NCBI RefSeq assembly: GCF_020042345.1 | Contig: NZ_CP083387.1 | Coordinates: 4,836,001 to 4,900,000, forward strand | Source of the DNA: Arachidicoccus terrestris | GTDB taxonomy: Bacteria; Bacteroidota; Bacteroidia; Chitinophagales; Chitinophagaceae | Direction: 5' to 3' | DNA: 64,000 nucleotides | In this document: positions 8,294-15,930 of the stretch, piece by piece | Layout of the letters: each line of letters opens with the position of its first letter | How positions within the stretch are numbered: the stretch's first letter is position 1 | Program-made: the position numbers and the translations under genes | The notes under the pieces: generated by a model | Told to the model about the DNA's origin: nothing | The model's input: only the letters and a program-made list of their open reading frames with translations | Database searches by the model: none

Positions 8294-8773
8294 TCACAAA
8301 TGTGACGGCGCAGTATCGTTATGCAGGTTCGACTCCTCAGATTTTTTTGCGAGTGGCAACAGAAATTTGTCCAGGTATTGGCTCCAGGCGCTGGTGCAGC
8401 GATCAAAACATTCAATCCCAGGAACCAGGCCCTGATGCGTAAATCGAACCGCTGTCCGGGCGCCCTGCTTTGAAATCTCAAAACACAACTTTGTTCCGAT
8501 CCATTCTCCCTTATCTTCAAGAAAAGAAAGACTGCTATCCGTAACGACCCAGACAGCCTTTTTGTTCGGAGTGAGTTCCACCAATTTATGTTTAGAGTAG
8601 TGGATGCCGTCTCCGGCCCGAAAGCTAAACTCCTCATTGAGCTTGTCGGAGTGACCTTCAATCTCTTCAGAAAATAGACCCGACCACCAGCCCCGGACAT
8701 CGATTAGGGATTTAAATATCTCTTCTGGTGTCTGATCTATTAGATAGACGCGCGTAAAATCTTGCTTCTTCAT
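8294..8773 (-). CDS. Cytoplasmic SRPBCC (AHSA1-like) protein
   Basis: The protein has 159 residues starting MKKQDFTRVYLIDQTPEEIFKSL, a classic start for the SRPBCC fold, followed by VRGWWSGLFSEEIEG, VWVVTDSSLSFLEDKGEW and AVRFTHQGLVPGIECFDRCTSAWSQYL. These motifs align one for one with the secreted paralogue downstream, but there is no signal peptide. Family members bind lipophilic ligands or act as Hsp90-activator-like proteins; no substrate can be inferred. The two genes are co-directional with a ~100-bp gap and may be co-transcribed. An overlapping antisense-frame ORF (8221-8700) is a shadow. Confidence 0.78.
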   Translation of the reverse strand: MKKQDFTRVYLIDQTPEEIFKSLIDVRGWWSGLFSEEIEGHSDKLNEEFSFRAGDGIHYSKHKLVELTPNKKAVWVVTDSSLSFLEDKGEWIGTKLCFEISKQGARTAVRFTHQGLVPGIECFDRCTSAWSQYLDKFLLPLAKKSEESNLHNDTAPSHL

Positions 8774-9229
8774 GGCTTTTTTTTTTAATAATTAATATGA
8801 TTACACTACAAAGCTATTATCTTGTTGCCGGTTGAATGGGTGGCAAAACAGACTTTTTGAAGGGTCGATTTGGACAATAGGGCTTCCAAATTGAGCAATA
8901 GATCCAATAAGCAGTTAAATAAAGTAAAAACGGCTTGTGTGCTTTCGGGAATCAGCCCTGTTCCACCGGTTGCCTGGACGTTTTTCACAAGCGCCTCTAA
9001 TAACTAATCAGTATTCGTTCTACTAACGAAGAAATTCATTAAATTGCTATGCATAAACTCGTCATTATGTTATATTTATCAACTAAAGACCCCCCTAAAC
9101 CTAACATACACGAAAATAGGCTGTATATCCGTTGTTAAAAAGCGGTATGGCCAATCATACTGCGGTCAAAGAAATGACGATGCAGCAAGAAGAGAAAGGA
9201 TTAAATTATAAACTTCCAGCAAAATAATA
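8774..9229. other. Intergenic stretch, nothing assigned
   Basis: About 450 bp between the divergent SRPBCC and transporter genes. A 60-codon minus-strand frame at 8806-8988 shows no recognisable domain. The T-rich run at 8777-8784 lies just upstream of the SRPBCC start. Promoters for both flanking genes must lie here, but no clear TTTG/TAnnTTTG pair stands out. Confidence 0.4.
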
Positions 9230-10291
9230 ATGAAGCAGTCATCTAATAATATATGGACAAGAGCAGAACACTATTTCTCTCCTATTGATTTTGCGATGGT
9301 TATGGCCACCGGCATTTTATCTATTGCGGCCTTATTAGAGGGATATACCTGGCTGGCCTGGCTTTTATATTATACAGATGTTTTCCTGTTTATCGTTTTG
9401 TTCATTTTTATGTTGCGAAGGTTATTAGTGGAGTGGCCTCTCTTTATAAAAGACTTTATGAGTTATGAAAAAGGGCCGGGTGTCTTCACTTTCATTATAG
9501 CTATGTGCATGATCGGCAATCAGGTGATTCTCTTTAATAGTTGGCAGACGCTGGGGCAAGTTATATTGACTGTAGCTGTTATGACCTGGATCATTGTCAA
9601 TTACGGTTTCTTTTTCTTTGTAACGACCACCAACCGGAAGAAAAGTCTGAAAGATGGCATTAGTGGCAGCTGGCTGTTAAGTGTCGTTTCTATACAGGCA
9701 ATCGCCGTACTTATTATCTATTGTTCAAATCAGAGCGAAACCGGGCTTTTTATTGCAACTTGTTTATTTTTTACCGGTAGTGTTTTCTATCTCTACCTGA
9801 TGTCACTCATTATTTACAGGATCTCATTTTTCGAATTACATGCCCGGGATCTGGGTGCTGCCTATTGGATCAATATGGGCGCCACGGCCATTACGGCACT
9901 AGCCGGTTCTTTGCTCCTTTTAAACGGCCACGAATTTCATCTGATCGTCGCCTTAACTCCTTTTATTAAAGGATTGACTTTACTGTTTTGGTCTGCAGGA
10001 ACCTGGTGGATTCCGCTTTTAATCCTGCTAGGCATCTGGCGGCATGTCATCCGGAAAGTAAAAACGCCCATCACAGCCAGCGGTTATAGCCCGACATACT
10101 GGGCATTTGTCTTTCCTCTGGGGATGTATACCGCGAGCACCTACCGGCTTTCTGAAACACTGGATCTGGCCTTTTTAAAGATCATCCCCGACTATTTTAT
10201 CTTCATTGCAATGGCCACATGGTGTGCAGTTATGACAGGGCTTATCAGACATCTTTTAGAAAAGAACAAAATAAACGGGGCTATCTCTTAA
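9230..10291 (+). CDS. TDT-family transporter (tellurite resistance/C4-dicarboxylate type)
   Basis: This 353-residue integral membrane protein has about ten hydrophobic helices. Family marks are the N-terminal FSPIDFAMVMATGILSIAAL, the central ARDLGAAYWINMGATAI, and the C-terminal PTYWAFVFPLGMYTASTYRL, which matches the strongly conserved VFPLGMYT...R segment of the TDT family (TehA, Mae1, SLAC1 relatives). These carry anions such as dicarboxylates, sulfite or chloride across the inner membrane; the substrate here is not evident. No tehB-like methyltransferase lies next to it. The gene is single and converges on azoR across 226 bp. Confidence 0.82.
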   Translation: MKQSSNNIWTRAEHYFSPIDFAMVMATGILSIAALLEGYTWLAWLLYYTDVFLFIVLFIFMLRRLLVEWPLFIKDFMSYEKGPGVFTFIIAMCMIGNQVILFNSWQTLGQVILTVAVMTWIIVNYGFFFFVTTTNRKKSLKDGISGSWLLSVVSIQAIAVLIIYCSNQSETGLFIATCLFFTGSVFYLYLMSLIIYRISFFELHARDLGAAYWINMGATAITALAGSLLLLNGHEFHLIVALTPFIKGLTLLFWSAGTWWIPLLILLGIWRHVIRKVKTPITASGYSPTYWAFVFPLGMYTASTYRLSETLDLAFLKIIPDYFIFIAMATWCAVMTGLIRHLLEKNKINGAIS

Positions 10292-10517
10292 TAGGACACC
10301 CTCAAAGATAACAGCAGCTGTGAGCTGTTCCTTAAAGTCCCTGATATACGCTCGCCTCTGTGATCCTGGATGTGGCATTCAGTCTAAAAATGAAGCCTGT
10401 GTAAAGGCGCTCTGATTTAGAGTCTGCTTCCGATCGCTGAAAGCAATAAGAAGCCAAAACAATAGAGAGCGCCCCAACCAGGGAGTTAAATTGCCTTTTA
10501 TGACAGCATTTTTCGAT

Positions 10518-11132
10518 TTAGGTTACAAATTCAAATGCTTGTTCTACGGCCTTAATAGCCTTAGGCATGGCAGTTTCCTTGAGGTCAGGAAGCGCAACAC
10601 CTTCCACCCTGAAGACAACTAGGTCTTGTATGCCGATAAAGCCCAGAATATTTCTCAGATATTTCTCTGTAAAGTCAAAATCTTTCAGGGCGCCTTCTGA
10701 ATAGACACCGCCGGAAGCGATCGCCAGGTAAGCCCTTTTGTTTTTTACCAACCCCTCAATACCGCTTTGGCTATATCGAAAAGTTACGCCAGCTCTTATT
10801 ATATGATCTATCCAGGCCTTTAATGACGACGGAATTGAAAAGTTATACATGGGAACATCGATAACTATTATATCCGATTGCATCAATTCTTCAATGAAAT
10901 CATTGGAGTACTGAATCGCGGTTTTCAATTCCTCCGACAGCTGTTCTACCGGCGTTGCAAAAGCGGTAAAATGGAGGCCGTTTAAATGCGGGATCTCACG
11001 CTCGACCAGGTTACGTCTCAGCACCTGGATCTCAGAATAACTCTTCGCCAGATTTTCTACAATGGTATTGCCTAATTGATAACTTTTTGATGCCTCACCG
11101 TTGAAACTGGTTTCTAGTCTTAAAATTTTCAT
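10518..11132 (-). CDS. azoR: FMN-dependent NADH:quinone/azo oxidoreductase
   Basis: The 204-residue protein has the flavodoxin-like AzoR fold: N-terminal MKILRLETSFNGEASKSYQL (phosphate-binding region), the FMN loop VPMYNFSIPSSLKAWIDHI, the dimer-side motif GVTFRYSQSGIEGL, and LAIASGGVYSEG. AzoR enzymes reduce quinones and azo dyes with NADH via FMN and protect against thiol-specific stress. The gene is divergent from an HxlR-family regulator, a standard arrangement in which the regulator senses quinones or electrophiles and represses the oxidoreductase. The family call is firm. Confidence 0.88.
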   Translation of the reverse strand: MKILRLETSFNGEASKSYQLGNTIVENLAKSYSEIQVLRRNLVEREIPHLNGLHFTAFATPVEQLSEELKTAIQYSNDFIEELMQSDIIVIDVPMYNFSIPSSLKAWIDHIIRAGVTFRYSQSGIEGLVKNKRAYLAIASGGVYSEGALKDFDFTEKYLRNILGFIGIQDLVVFRVEGVALPDLKETAMPKAIKAVEQAFEFVT

Positions 11133-11231
11133 TATTTATCTTTTTAATTTCTTGGGCAAATTTCCGAATTAACACTATACCTTTGGTATCTATTACAAAA
11201 AGGATAGTACTTACAAAAAGAATAGTATACT
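11133..11231. promoter_or_regulatory. Divergent azoR-hxlR control region with tandem operator repeats
   Basis: Two near-perfect 17-bp direct repeats, TTACAAAAAGGATAGTA at 11193-11209 and TTACAAAAAGAATAGTA at 11211-11227, are spaced 18 bp apart and end 4 nt before the hxlR start codon. A small inverted repeat, ATACC-TTT-GGTAT, lies at 11176-11188. HxlR-family dimers bind such sites, so this is the likely operator for autoregulation and azoR repression. The 18-bp pitch would put the two copies on roughly opposite helix faces. Confidence 0.65.
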
Positions 11232-11573
11232 ATGAATCAGACAGTTGAAAACTGCAGAAAAGCAAAGCTGGCGATAAGAGATACCTTAGATGTGGTGGGC
11301 GGAAAATGGAAACTCGTCTTAATATCTGTGCTGGTTGGCGGAAAAAGAGGGTTTAATGAATTGTCAAGGGAAGCAGGTGTTTCACCCCGTATTCTTTCCA
11401 AAGAACTACAGGAATTAGAAATGAACGGCCTGGTCAGCAGACAGGTTTGTCATACCAAACCCGTTACCGTTCAATATGAGTTAACCCCTTATTCTAAAAC
11501 ATTGACGGAGGTCCTGACTGCAATGGAAAAATGGGGCACTCAACATAGAAATCGTATTATATCAGGAATGTAA
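11232..11573 (+). CDS. HxlR-family winged-helix transcriptional regulator
   Basis: The 113-residue protein has the HxlR signature: a conserved early Cys (VENCRKAKL), then GGKWKLVLISVLVGGKRGFNELSREAG, VSPRILSKELQELEMNGLV and the wing segment VQYELTPYSKTL. The N-terminal Cys is the redox/electrophile sensor in relatives such as HypR, YodB and QorR. It is divergent from azoR and presumably represses it. Its last codons run straight into the left end of IS copy 1 at 11569, and the TAA stop (11571-11573) is IS sequence. The native C-terminus has therefore been altered by perhaps a few residues, but the length is normal, so the protein is probably functional. Confidence 0.87.
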   Translation: MNQTVENCRKAKLAIRDTLDVVGGKWKLVLISVLVGGKRGFNELSREAGVSPRILSKELQELEMNGLVSRQVCHTKPVTVQYELTPYSKTLTEVLTAMEKWGTQHRNRIISGM

Positions 11574-11600
11574 GCTTCCCATAAACAGAACCTTTTGAGT

Positions 11601-12480
11601 TTAGACTTCTTCCCTCTCCAGGGGAAATTGATTGGGGGCTCGTTCCGCTCCGGCTACGCCTCCGCTACACTCGCCCCCAATCAATTTTTGGCCGTTTTCT
11701 TCCCGGTACCTAACCGGTGGAAGACCGCCTAAGGCGTCATGTGGCCTGTCGTGGTTATAGTCTTTTACAAATTCATCCGTAATATCTCTTACCTCGTCCA
11801 GAGACCCGAATATATAGGCATCCAGTACATTCTCCCTGTAAGTCCTGTTAAATCGTTCTATATAGCCATTCTGCATGGGTTTGCCAGGCTGGATATACTG
11901 AAAGCTTATGTTATTTACTGTGCTCCAATGGGTCATTAATCCTGCGATTAATTCAGGGCCATTGTCCATACGGATACTTTTGGGATTTGCCGTAGCGGTT
12001 AATCAGGTGGTTTAATACCCATACAACACGGCTACTTTTTAAACTGTAGTCTACTTCTATGTATAGCACTTCACGGTTATAATCATCAATAACATTAAAA
12101 CTTCTAAACTTCCTTCCATTACTCAGAGCATCACTGGTAAAGTCTATACTCCAGCCCTGTGTAAAAGCATCCGGAGCGGCTAATGCCTGCTTTTCTCTGT
12201 TAGGAAGCCGCCGTTTATATTTTCGACGAAGGGACATGCCTGTTTGCTGATAAATACGAAATAGCCGTTTATGATTCACGACTACACCCTGATTGCGGAT
12301 ACGGCCATAAGCCTTCCAGAATCCTTCACGAGGATGATCTTCTGCATGCTTACGAAGCAAATCTACGTAAGTGCTGTCATCCTTGATCGATCTATAGTGT
12401 AATACGCTTCGACTTAAGCCGAGAACCCGGCAAGCCTTACTCACTGATTTTGGCAGCTCCTTACGGATTTCTTCTGCCAA
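11601..12480 (-). pseudogene. IS3-family OrfB (DDE integrase), frameshifted
   Basis: Two frames, 12480-11953 and 11969-11601, together equal the intact 292-residue OrfB of copy 2. The first frame carries the initial catalytic Asp (QGWSIDFTSD); the second carries DNGPEL and [10 protein letters not shown], the later Asp and Glu. One additional base in copy 1 around 11960-11990, between GK-coding and MDNG-coding sequence, shifts the frame. Copy 1 therefore cannot make full-length transposase, but its ends could be mobilised in trans by copy 2. Confidence 0.85.
11625..11687. repeat. Stem-loop with invertible-looking 33-bp loop (IS copy 1 orientation)
   Basis: Perfect 15-bp arms, AAATTGATTGGGGGC at 11625-11639 and GCCCCCAATCAATTT at 11673-11687, enclose a 33-bp loop at 11640-11672. 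In IS copy 2 the same arms (55066-55080, 55114-55128) enclose the exact reverse complement of this loop. The element lies in the 3' coding end of orfB and stays open in frame in both orientations. Confidence 0.85.
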
Positions 12481-12500
12481 AGCCCTTTTATGGCAAGGCT

Positions 12501-12767
12501 TTACAACTTTTTTTCAATTATGTATTTTGCGACATCAAGCTCCATGGCCAGATTGGCATACATACGCTTTAAGCGGGCATTTTCCTCCTCCAGCTCTTTA
12601 ACTCGCTTCATCTCACTGGCTTCCATCCCTCCGTATTTTTTTCGCCAGTTATACAGCGTCGCTTTGCTTACGCCACGCTCACGACTTATTTCCTCCGCAC
12701 TTTTGCCGCCGTCAAGCTCCTTTAAAATACTCGCGATCTGAGTCGCAATAAATTGATTTTTCTTCAT
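12501..12767 (-). CDS. IS3-family OrfA (helix-turn-helix/leucine zipper)
   Basis: From the ATG at 12767 this encodes 88 residues, MKKNQFIATQIASILKELDGG and so on: a transposase_8 HTH (SAEEISRERGVSKATLYNWRKKYGG) followed by a leucine-zipper-like coiled coil. The frame is open to 12806 but the shorter start matches copy 2. OrfA guides OrfAB to the IS ends. An A7 run at 12514-12508, just before the stop, is the likely slippery site for -1 frameshifting into OrfB. Confidence 0.85.
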   Translation of the reverse strand: MKKNQFIATQIASILKELDGGKSAEEISRERGVSKATLYNWRKKYGGMEASEMKRVKELEEENARLKRMYANLAMELDVAKYIIEKKL

Positions 12768-13040
12768 ATTTGAACGGTTTAAAATTAAACGATTTTGTCT
12801 AATCATAACTCGTTCTATTTACGGGAGAGCTTACAGTCTGTATAGCTAAACGTGTTGCGTCGTAATTTTACTACATTTTTTTCCAAAATAAACTACAATT
12901 TACAATTACCGCTTTCGATATTTTTGTAACGGAAATAAGGATGTAGGATTAGATTAAGGATCAACAATCTAGTATCGGTGGTGGAGATAATTAACATGAA
13001 TGTCATTGGGATTAACCCTCTCTCCTAAGCCGGTACTTTT

Positions 13041-13226
13041 TTGAATCGGTCTAAAATTTATGAGGAGGCGAAAGATCAAAAAAGCGCGACGTTGACAAAG
13101 CTTAATAGACAAATTTTTAATAAAGTTGTTACATATTTAGAACTGTGCAATCGATCTAGACTCGAGTTTCAATCCTGGGTAACACGCACATGGTTTCAAA
13201 AATTAAACATTATTAAGAAAGCATGA
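13041..13226 (+). CDS. Hypothetical 61-aa protein, coupled to the next frame
   Basis: The only possible start is a TTG at 13041, so this may be a gene fragment. The product is basic and mostly helical (KLNRQIFNKVVTYLELCNRSRLEF). Its stop overlaps the next ATG (ATGA at 13223-13226), an arrangement suggesting that the two frames were translated together. I recognise no family. Confidence 0.25.
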   Translation: MNRSKIYEEAKDQKSATLTKLNRQIFNKVVTYLELCNRSRLEFQSWVTRTWFQKLNIIKKA

Positions 13227-13435
13227 AAAAAGATATCAGCTCCACAACAAAAAAAGCACCTAATTATGGGCAAATTCTTGCCTGGATTATAATCTTGGCG
13301 ATGACGATAATGTATCTTAAGCCTAGAATCAGATTTGTGGATACCGGGAAAATAAATGACAAAAAAATCGGTGTTAAAGTGGATCTGAAAGAGAAAACTT
13401 CATCGGCTCTTGCCACAGAAAGTTTGAATTTTTAA
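13223..13435 (+). CDS. Hypothetical 70-aa single-pass membrane protein
   Basis: It starts with ATG, has a basic N-terminus MKKDISSTTKKAPNYG, then one hydrophobic segment (QILAWIIILAMTIMYL), then a short charged tail. The ATG overlaps the stop of the preceding frame by four bases. Its size and topology fit a small accessory membrane protein or a type I toxin-like peptide, but nothing in the sequence decides this. Confidence 0.35.
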   Translation: MKKDISSTTKKAPNYGQILAWIIILAMTIMYLKPRIRFVDTGKINDKKIGVKVDLKEKTSSALATESLNF

Positions 13436-13729
13436 TCGGCAGGTATTTGTAGCTAACGACCTCAATTGCAAAAGAGGGCAAAGCGCCATCAATTGTTTCT
13501 ACCATTACCTTTTTTCAGTTCGTCTTTAATCATAAAAATATGATCAACAGGCTAAACAGCAGGTAGGGCTCTAATTTCGACATGAAATGTTGGAAGGGAC
13601 TTCCTTAAATGAGCTTCTCTACGAAGGCAATGTGTCAGGATGCATTATAGTAACAACCTTCCGAACGCAATATCCGTTTAAACGCCTCTAGAACTTGGCG
13701 CCCGCCGCTAATTAAACGAATATTCCCGA

Positions 13730-13969
13730 TTAAAACAAATGGGGAAACGTAGCCTTCCTGAATGATCCGTTGCAGGCAGCCCATTTTCTCACCGCTGAAT
13801 GCCCATGACCGACATACCGCAACACGAATTGATTAAAAAATCCTGCCGGGCTTTCAAGACATATAACCAGACGGCGCCCATCACCGGAGGCGTAACCTAC
13901 TTCAGTAATTACGCATAACTCAATAAGCGCATTTACGTTTTCAGGTAAGATATATACTTTTGCTGACAT
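13730..13969 (-). CDS. Hypothetical 79-aa protein, possibly a fragment
   Basis: The frame starts MSAKVYILPENVNALIELCV, then contains a GDGRRLVICLESPAGF segment. The pattern of strand, Asn-Ala-x-x-Glu, then a Gly-rich turn and a hydrophobic strand is weakly reminiscent of nucleoside 2-deoxyribosyltransferase-like folds. The length is about half of such a protein and the tail looks random. Low confidence that it is a live gene. Confidence 0.25.
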   Translation of the reverse strand: MSAKVYILPENVNALIELCVITEVGYASGDGRRLVICLESPAGFFNQFVLRYVGHGHSAVRKWAACNGSFRKATFPHLF

Positions 13970-14319
13970 TCCTATGACCAGAGGTCAGCATGAACAAGAG
14001 ATATTTGCTTTAAGGCTTAAAAATTAAATAACTTGCTGAGTAAGCGGCAGGTTCAACAGGATGCATAAAGATAGAAGAACAATTTTTGCAATTAAAATGA
14101 AGCTCATTTCAGAAATTTAAAGAAGGGCACGCCGTAGCTTTTATTTCAATTCCTAGCACTCTAATCATGACAGGAAATCAACTGTTAGGCGGCGGCATGC
14201 CCGGCATGTCTGTGTTGTATTCAAGGGTCTAATTCCGTAGTTCGCCGACCGGGACCATCCATCATTAAATTTCGCGTCCCCGTTAACGGCAACTATTTAG
14301 CGTGTTTAGATAATTCGCC

Positions 14320-15912
14320 TTAAAAATTGGCAGGATTGCCTGTATCGAACCATAAACGGGTGGCAATATCATCCTTAGCACCTGGCCCCATCTTCGTGAC
14401 CGCATCAGCCACTCCATCTGGATTACCAATTCTTTCTGCATTAGGATAAGGCATCCGCTTGATCCATTCCGTTGCCGGTATTACACCCCAGTCGGCACTG
14501 CTGGTATTTTTGGCAACATGTGGAATTTTGGGATATCCCGTTCTTCTGAAATCTACCCAGGATTCTAAAGAGTTAGTGAAATTATTAATCCACTTCTGGG
14601 TGATAATTTTCTCCAGTTTGAGCTCCTTGCTATCTGCATCATTCCAGGCAACCGTAATCGTGGATAAAGAAGTGAAATTATTACGGGAATCGACGGGGTC
14701 TACATAGTTAAGCGGTTTACTTGTTTTGTCTGCCAGATACCCATCCACGCCACCTGCTCCCCAGTCGGCAAAGGAGAGCCGCACACCGTTTTCATAATTC
14801 TCCTTAGGGTCACCCGCACCAGCCCAGCCTCTGAGGCCAGCTTCTGCCTTTAAGAACGCCACCTCGGCTGCGGTAAAATCTCTTCTAGTGGTGGTATTAC
14901 CTCCATTAGGAGGATCATTAAAATTAGCATTCGCCTTGGAGAACGCAATATGGTCCGCCTTGGTATTGATATAAGCCCCGTTGCGGATCCCTTTGTAAGG
15001 AAAGTCTGGATGATCCGCATACAGTTTTGGATCAGATACAGGTGCATAATAGGAAGCTACCCGGGGATCTTTCAGCCCCCCCATAAAGGATTCCATCACA
15101 GCGCCCATTCTGGTATCATCCCACTGGAAGCAAATTTGCGCCAAAGGCAGAATATTACCTAATAAAGAATTCAAGAAATTGTCCTTATTAGTCGTTATAA
15201 GCCCCGCTGGATCCTTCATGGCCTTTTCACCCTGTGTTTTGGCGACATCCGGGGCCACTTTTGACAAACGAATGGCTAGTCTGAGTCGAATAGAATTGAC
15301 CAATTTCATCCACTGCGGTATACTGCCATTATAAATAGCATCAAATTTCTTAAAACCTTGATAGTCCATATTGGCTGCAAAGGTAGCCTGAATCGTATCT
15401 AGTTGTTTAAAAAACAGATCGTAGAGATCGGATTCTTTGTCATACAGTATTTTTGAATCACTACTGCCATAATTCGAATAAATGATCGGGCCATAGACGG
15501 CCGTTAATTTTGACATCCCCAGAATCTTGATGAACTTGGCCCAGGTCGCAAAAATGGGTAAATTATATTTTGCGGCCAGTTCAATCACCTGCTTTGCCGG
15601 AGACATCACACTCCCGTATTCCCTTCCCCAGTAATTATTCCAGGTAATGTAATAGGTCGTATTATTGGAATTACCGACAAAATCAGTCCCGGTAGCCATG
15701 TAACCCATCCAGTTATCCTGACACAGATCCTCTTCGACTTGTCCACCATTGAGGTTATATAACATGCCGGAAATAGGCCCCCCTACCAGATTATTATCCT
15801 GAGTTTGTAACTCATCGGAGATTTGGTTAGGATCCTGATTAGTGGCCTCAAAATTTTTGGTGCATGAACCAAATATTATAATGGTCAACAGTAATAATAT
15901 TAATTGTTTCAT
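14320..15912 (-). CDS. SusD/RagB-family nutrient-binding outer-membrane lipoprotein
   Basis: The 530-residue protein has a lipoprotein signal (LLTIIIFGSC, lipidated Cys17). The motifs NFEATNQDPNQ near the N-terminus, a helical TPR-like core, and FLKAEAGLRGWAGAGDPKENYENGVRLSF near residue 360 are those of the SusD-like_2 subgroup. It sits on the cell surface as the lid of the SusC pore encoded 18 bp upstream and captures a glycan or peptide ligand. No glycoside hydrolase or sigma/anti-sigma pair is adjacent, so the substrate cannot be predicted. Transcribed after susC on the minus strand. Confidence 0.9.
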   Translation of the reverse strand: MKQLILLLLTIIIFGSCTKNFEATNQDPNQISDELQTQDNNLVGGPISGMLYNLNGGQVEEDLCQDNWMGYMATGTDFVGNSNNTTYYITWNNYWGREYGSVMSPAKQVIELAAKYNLPIFATWAKFIKILGMSKLTAVYGPIIYSNYGSSDSKILYDKESDLYDLFFKQLDTIQATFAANMDYQGFKKFDAIYNGSIPQWMKLVNSIRLRLAIRLSKVAPDVAKTQGEKAMKDPAGLITTNKDNFLNSLLGNILPLAQICFQWDDTRMGAVMESFMGGLKDPRVASYYAPVSDPKLYADHPDFPYKGIRNGAYINTKADHIAFSKANANFNDPPNGGNTTTRRDFTAAEVAFLKAEAGLRGWAGAGDPKENYENGVRLSFADWGAGGVDGYLADKTSKPLNYVDPVDSRNNFTSLSTITVAWNDADSKELKLEKIITQKWINNFTNSLESWVDFRRTGYPKIPHVAKNTSSADWGVIPATEWIKRMPYPNAERIGNPDGVADAVTKMGPGAKDDIATRLWFDTGNPANF

Positions 15913-15930
15913 TCTTATGATTTTTAGTTG

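Larger units (their letters stand above)
11569..12835 (-). mobile_element. IS3-family insertion sequence, copy 1 (transposase frameshifted)
   Basis: This 1267-bp element carries OrfA and OrfB on the minus strand. The ends are imperfect inverted repeats: TGTAAGCTTCCC at the left and TGTAAGCTCTCCC read inward from the right. A second copy of 1266 bp lies at 55010-56275 in the same orientation. OrfA style (KYGGME followed by ELEEENARLK) suggests the IS51/IS407 group. No target-site duplication is visible: left flank ends GGAA, right flank begins GTCT. Copy 1 has one extra base in orfB, which breaks the transposase. Divergence between the copies is substantial at third positions. Confidence 0.88.
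12836..14319. other. Gene-poor region with three small uncharacterised frames
   Basis: About 1.5 kb between IS copy 1 and the SusD gene. It contains two overlapping small frames (13041-13226 and 13223-13435) and a 79-codon minus-strand frame (13730-13969), each listed separately. The remaining sequence gave nothing recognisable on either strand. Its position next to an IS end suggests eroded DNA. Confidence 0.4.

Noticed and set aside
8310-8360. T-loop-like GGTTCGACTCC suggesting a tRNA
   Set aside because: No matching acceptor or anticodon stems; the bases are the 3' coding end of the SRPBCC gene.
8221-8700. 159-codon minus-strand frame
   Set aside because: It overlaps the well-supported SRPBCC gene in another frame and shows no domain; a shadow.
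8806-8988. 60-codon minus-strand frame
   Set aside because: No conserved motif, no neighbour support; low-complexity Leu-rich translation.
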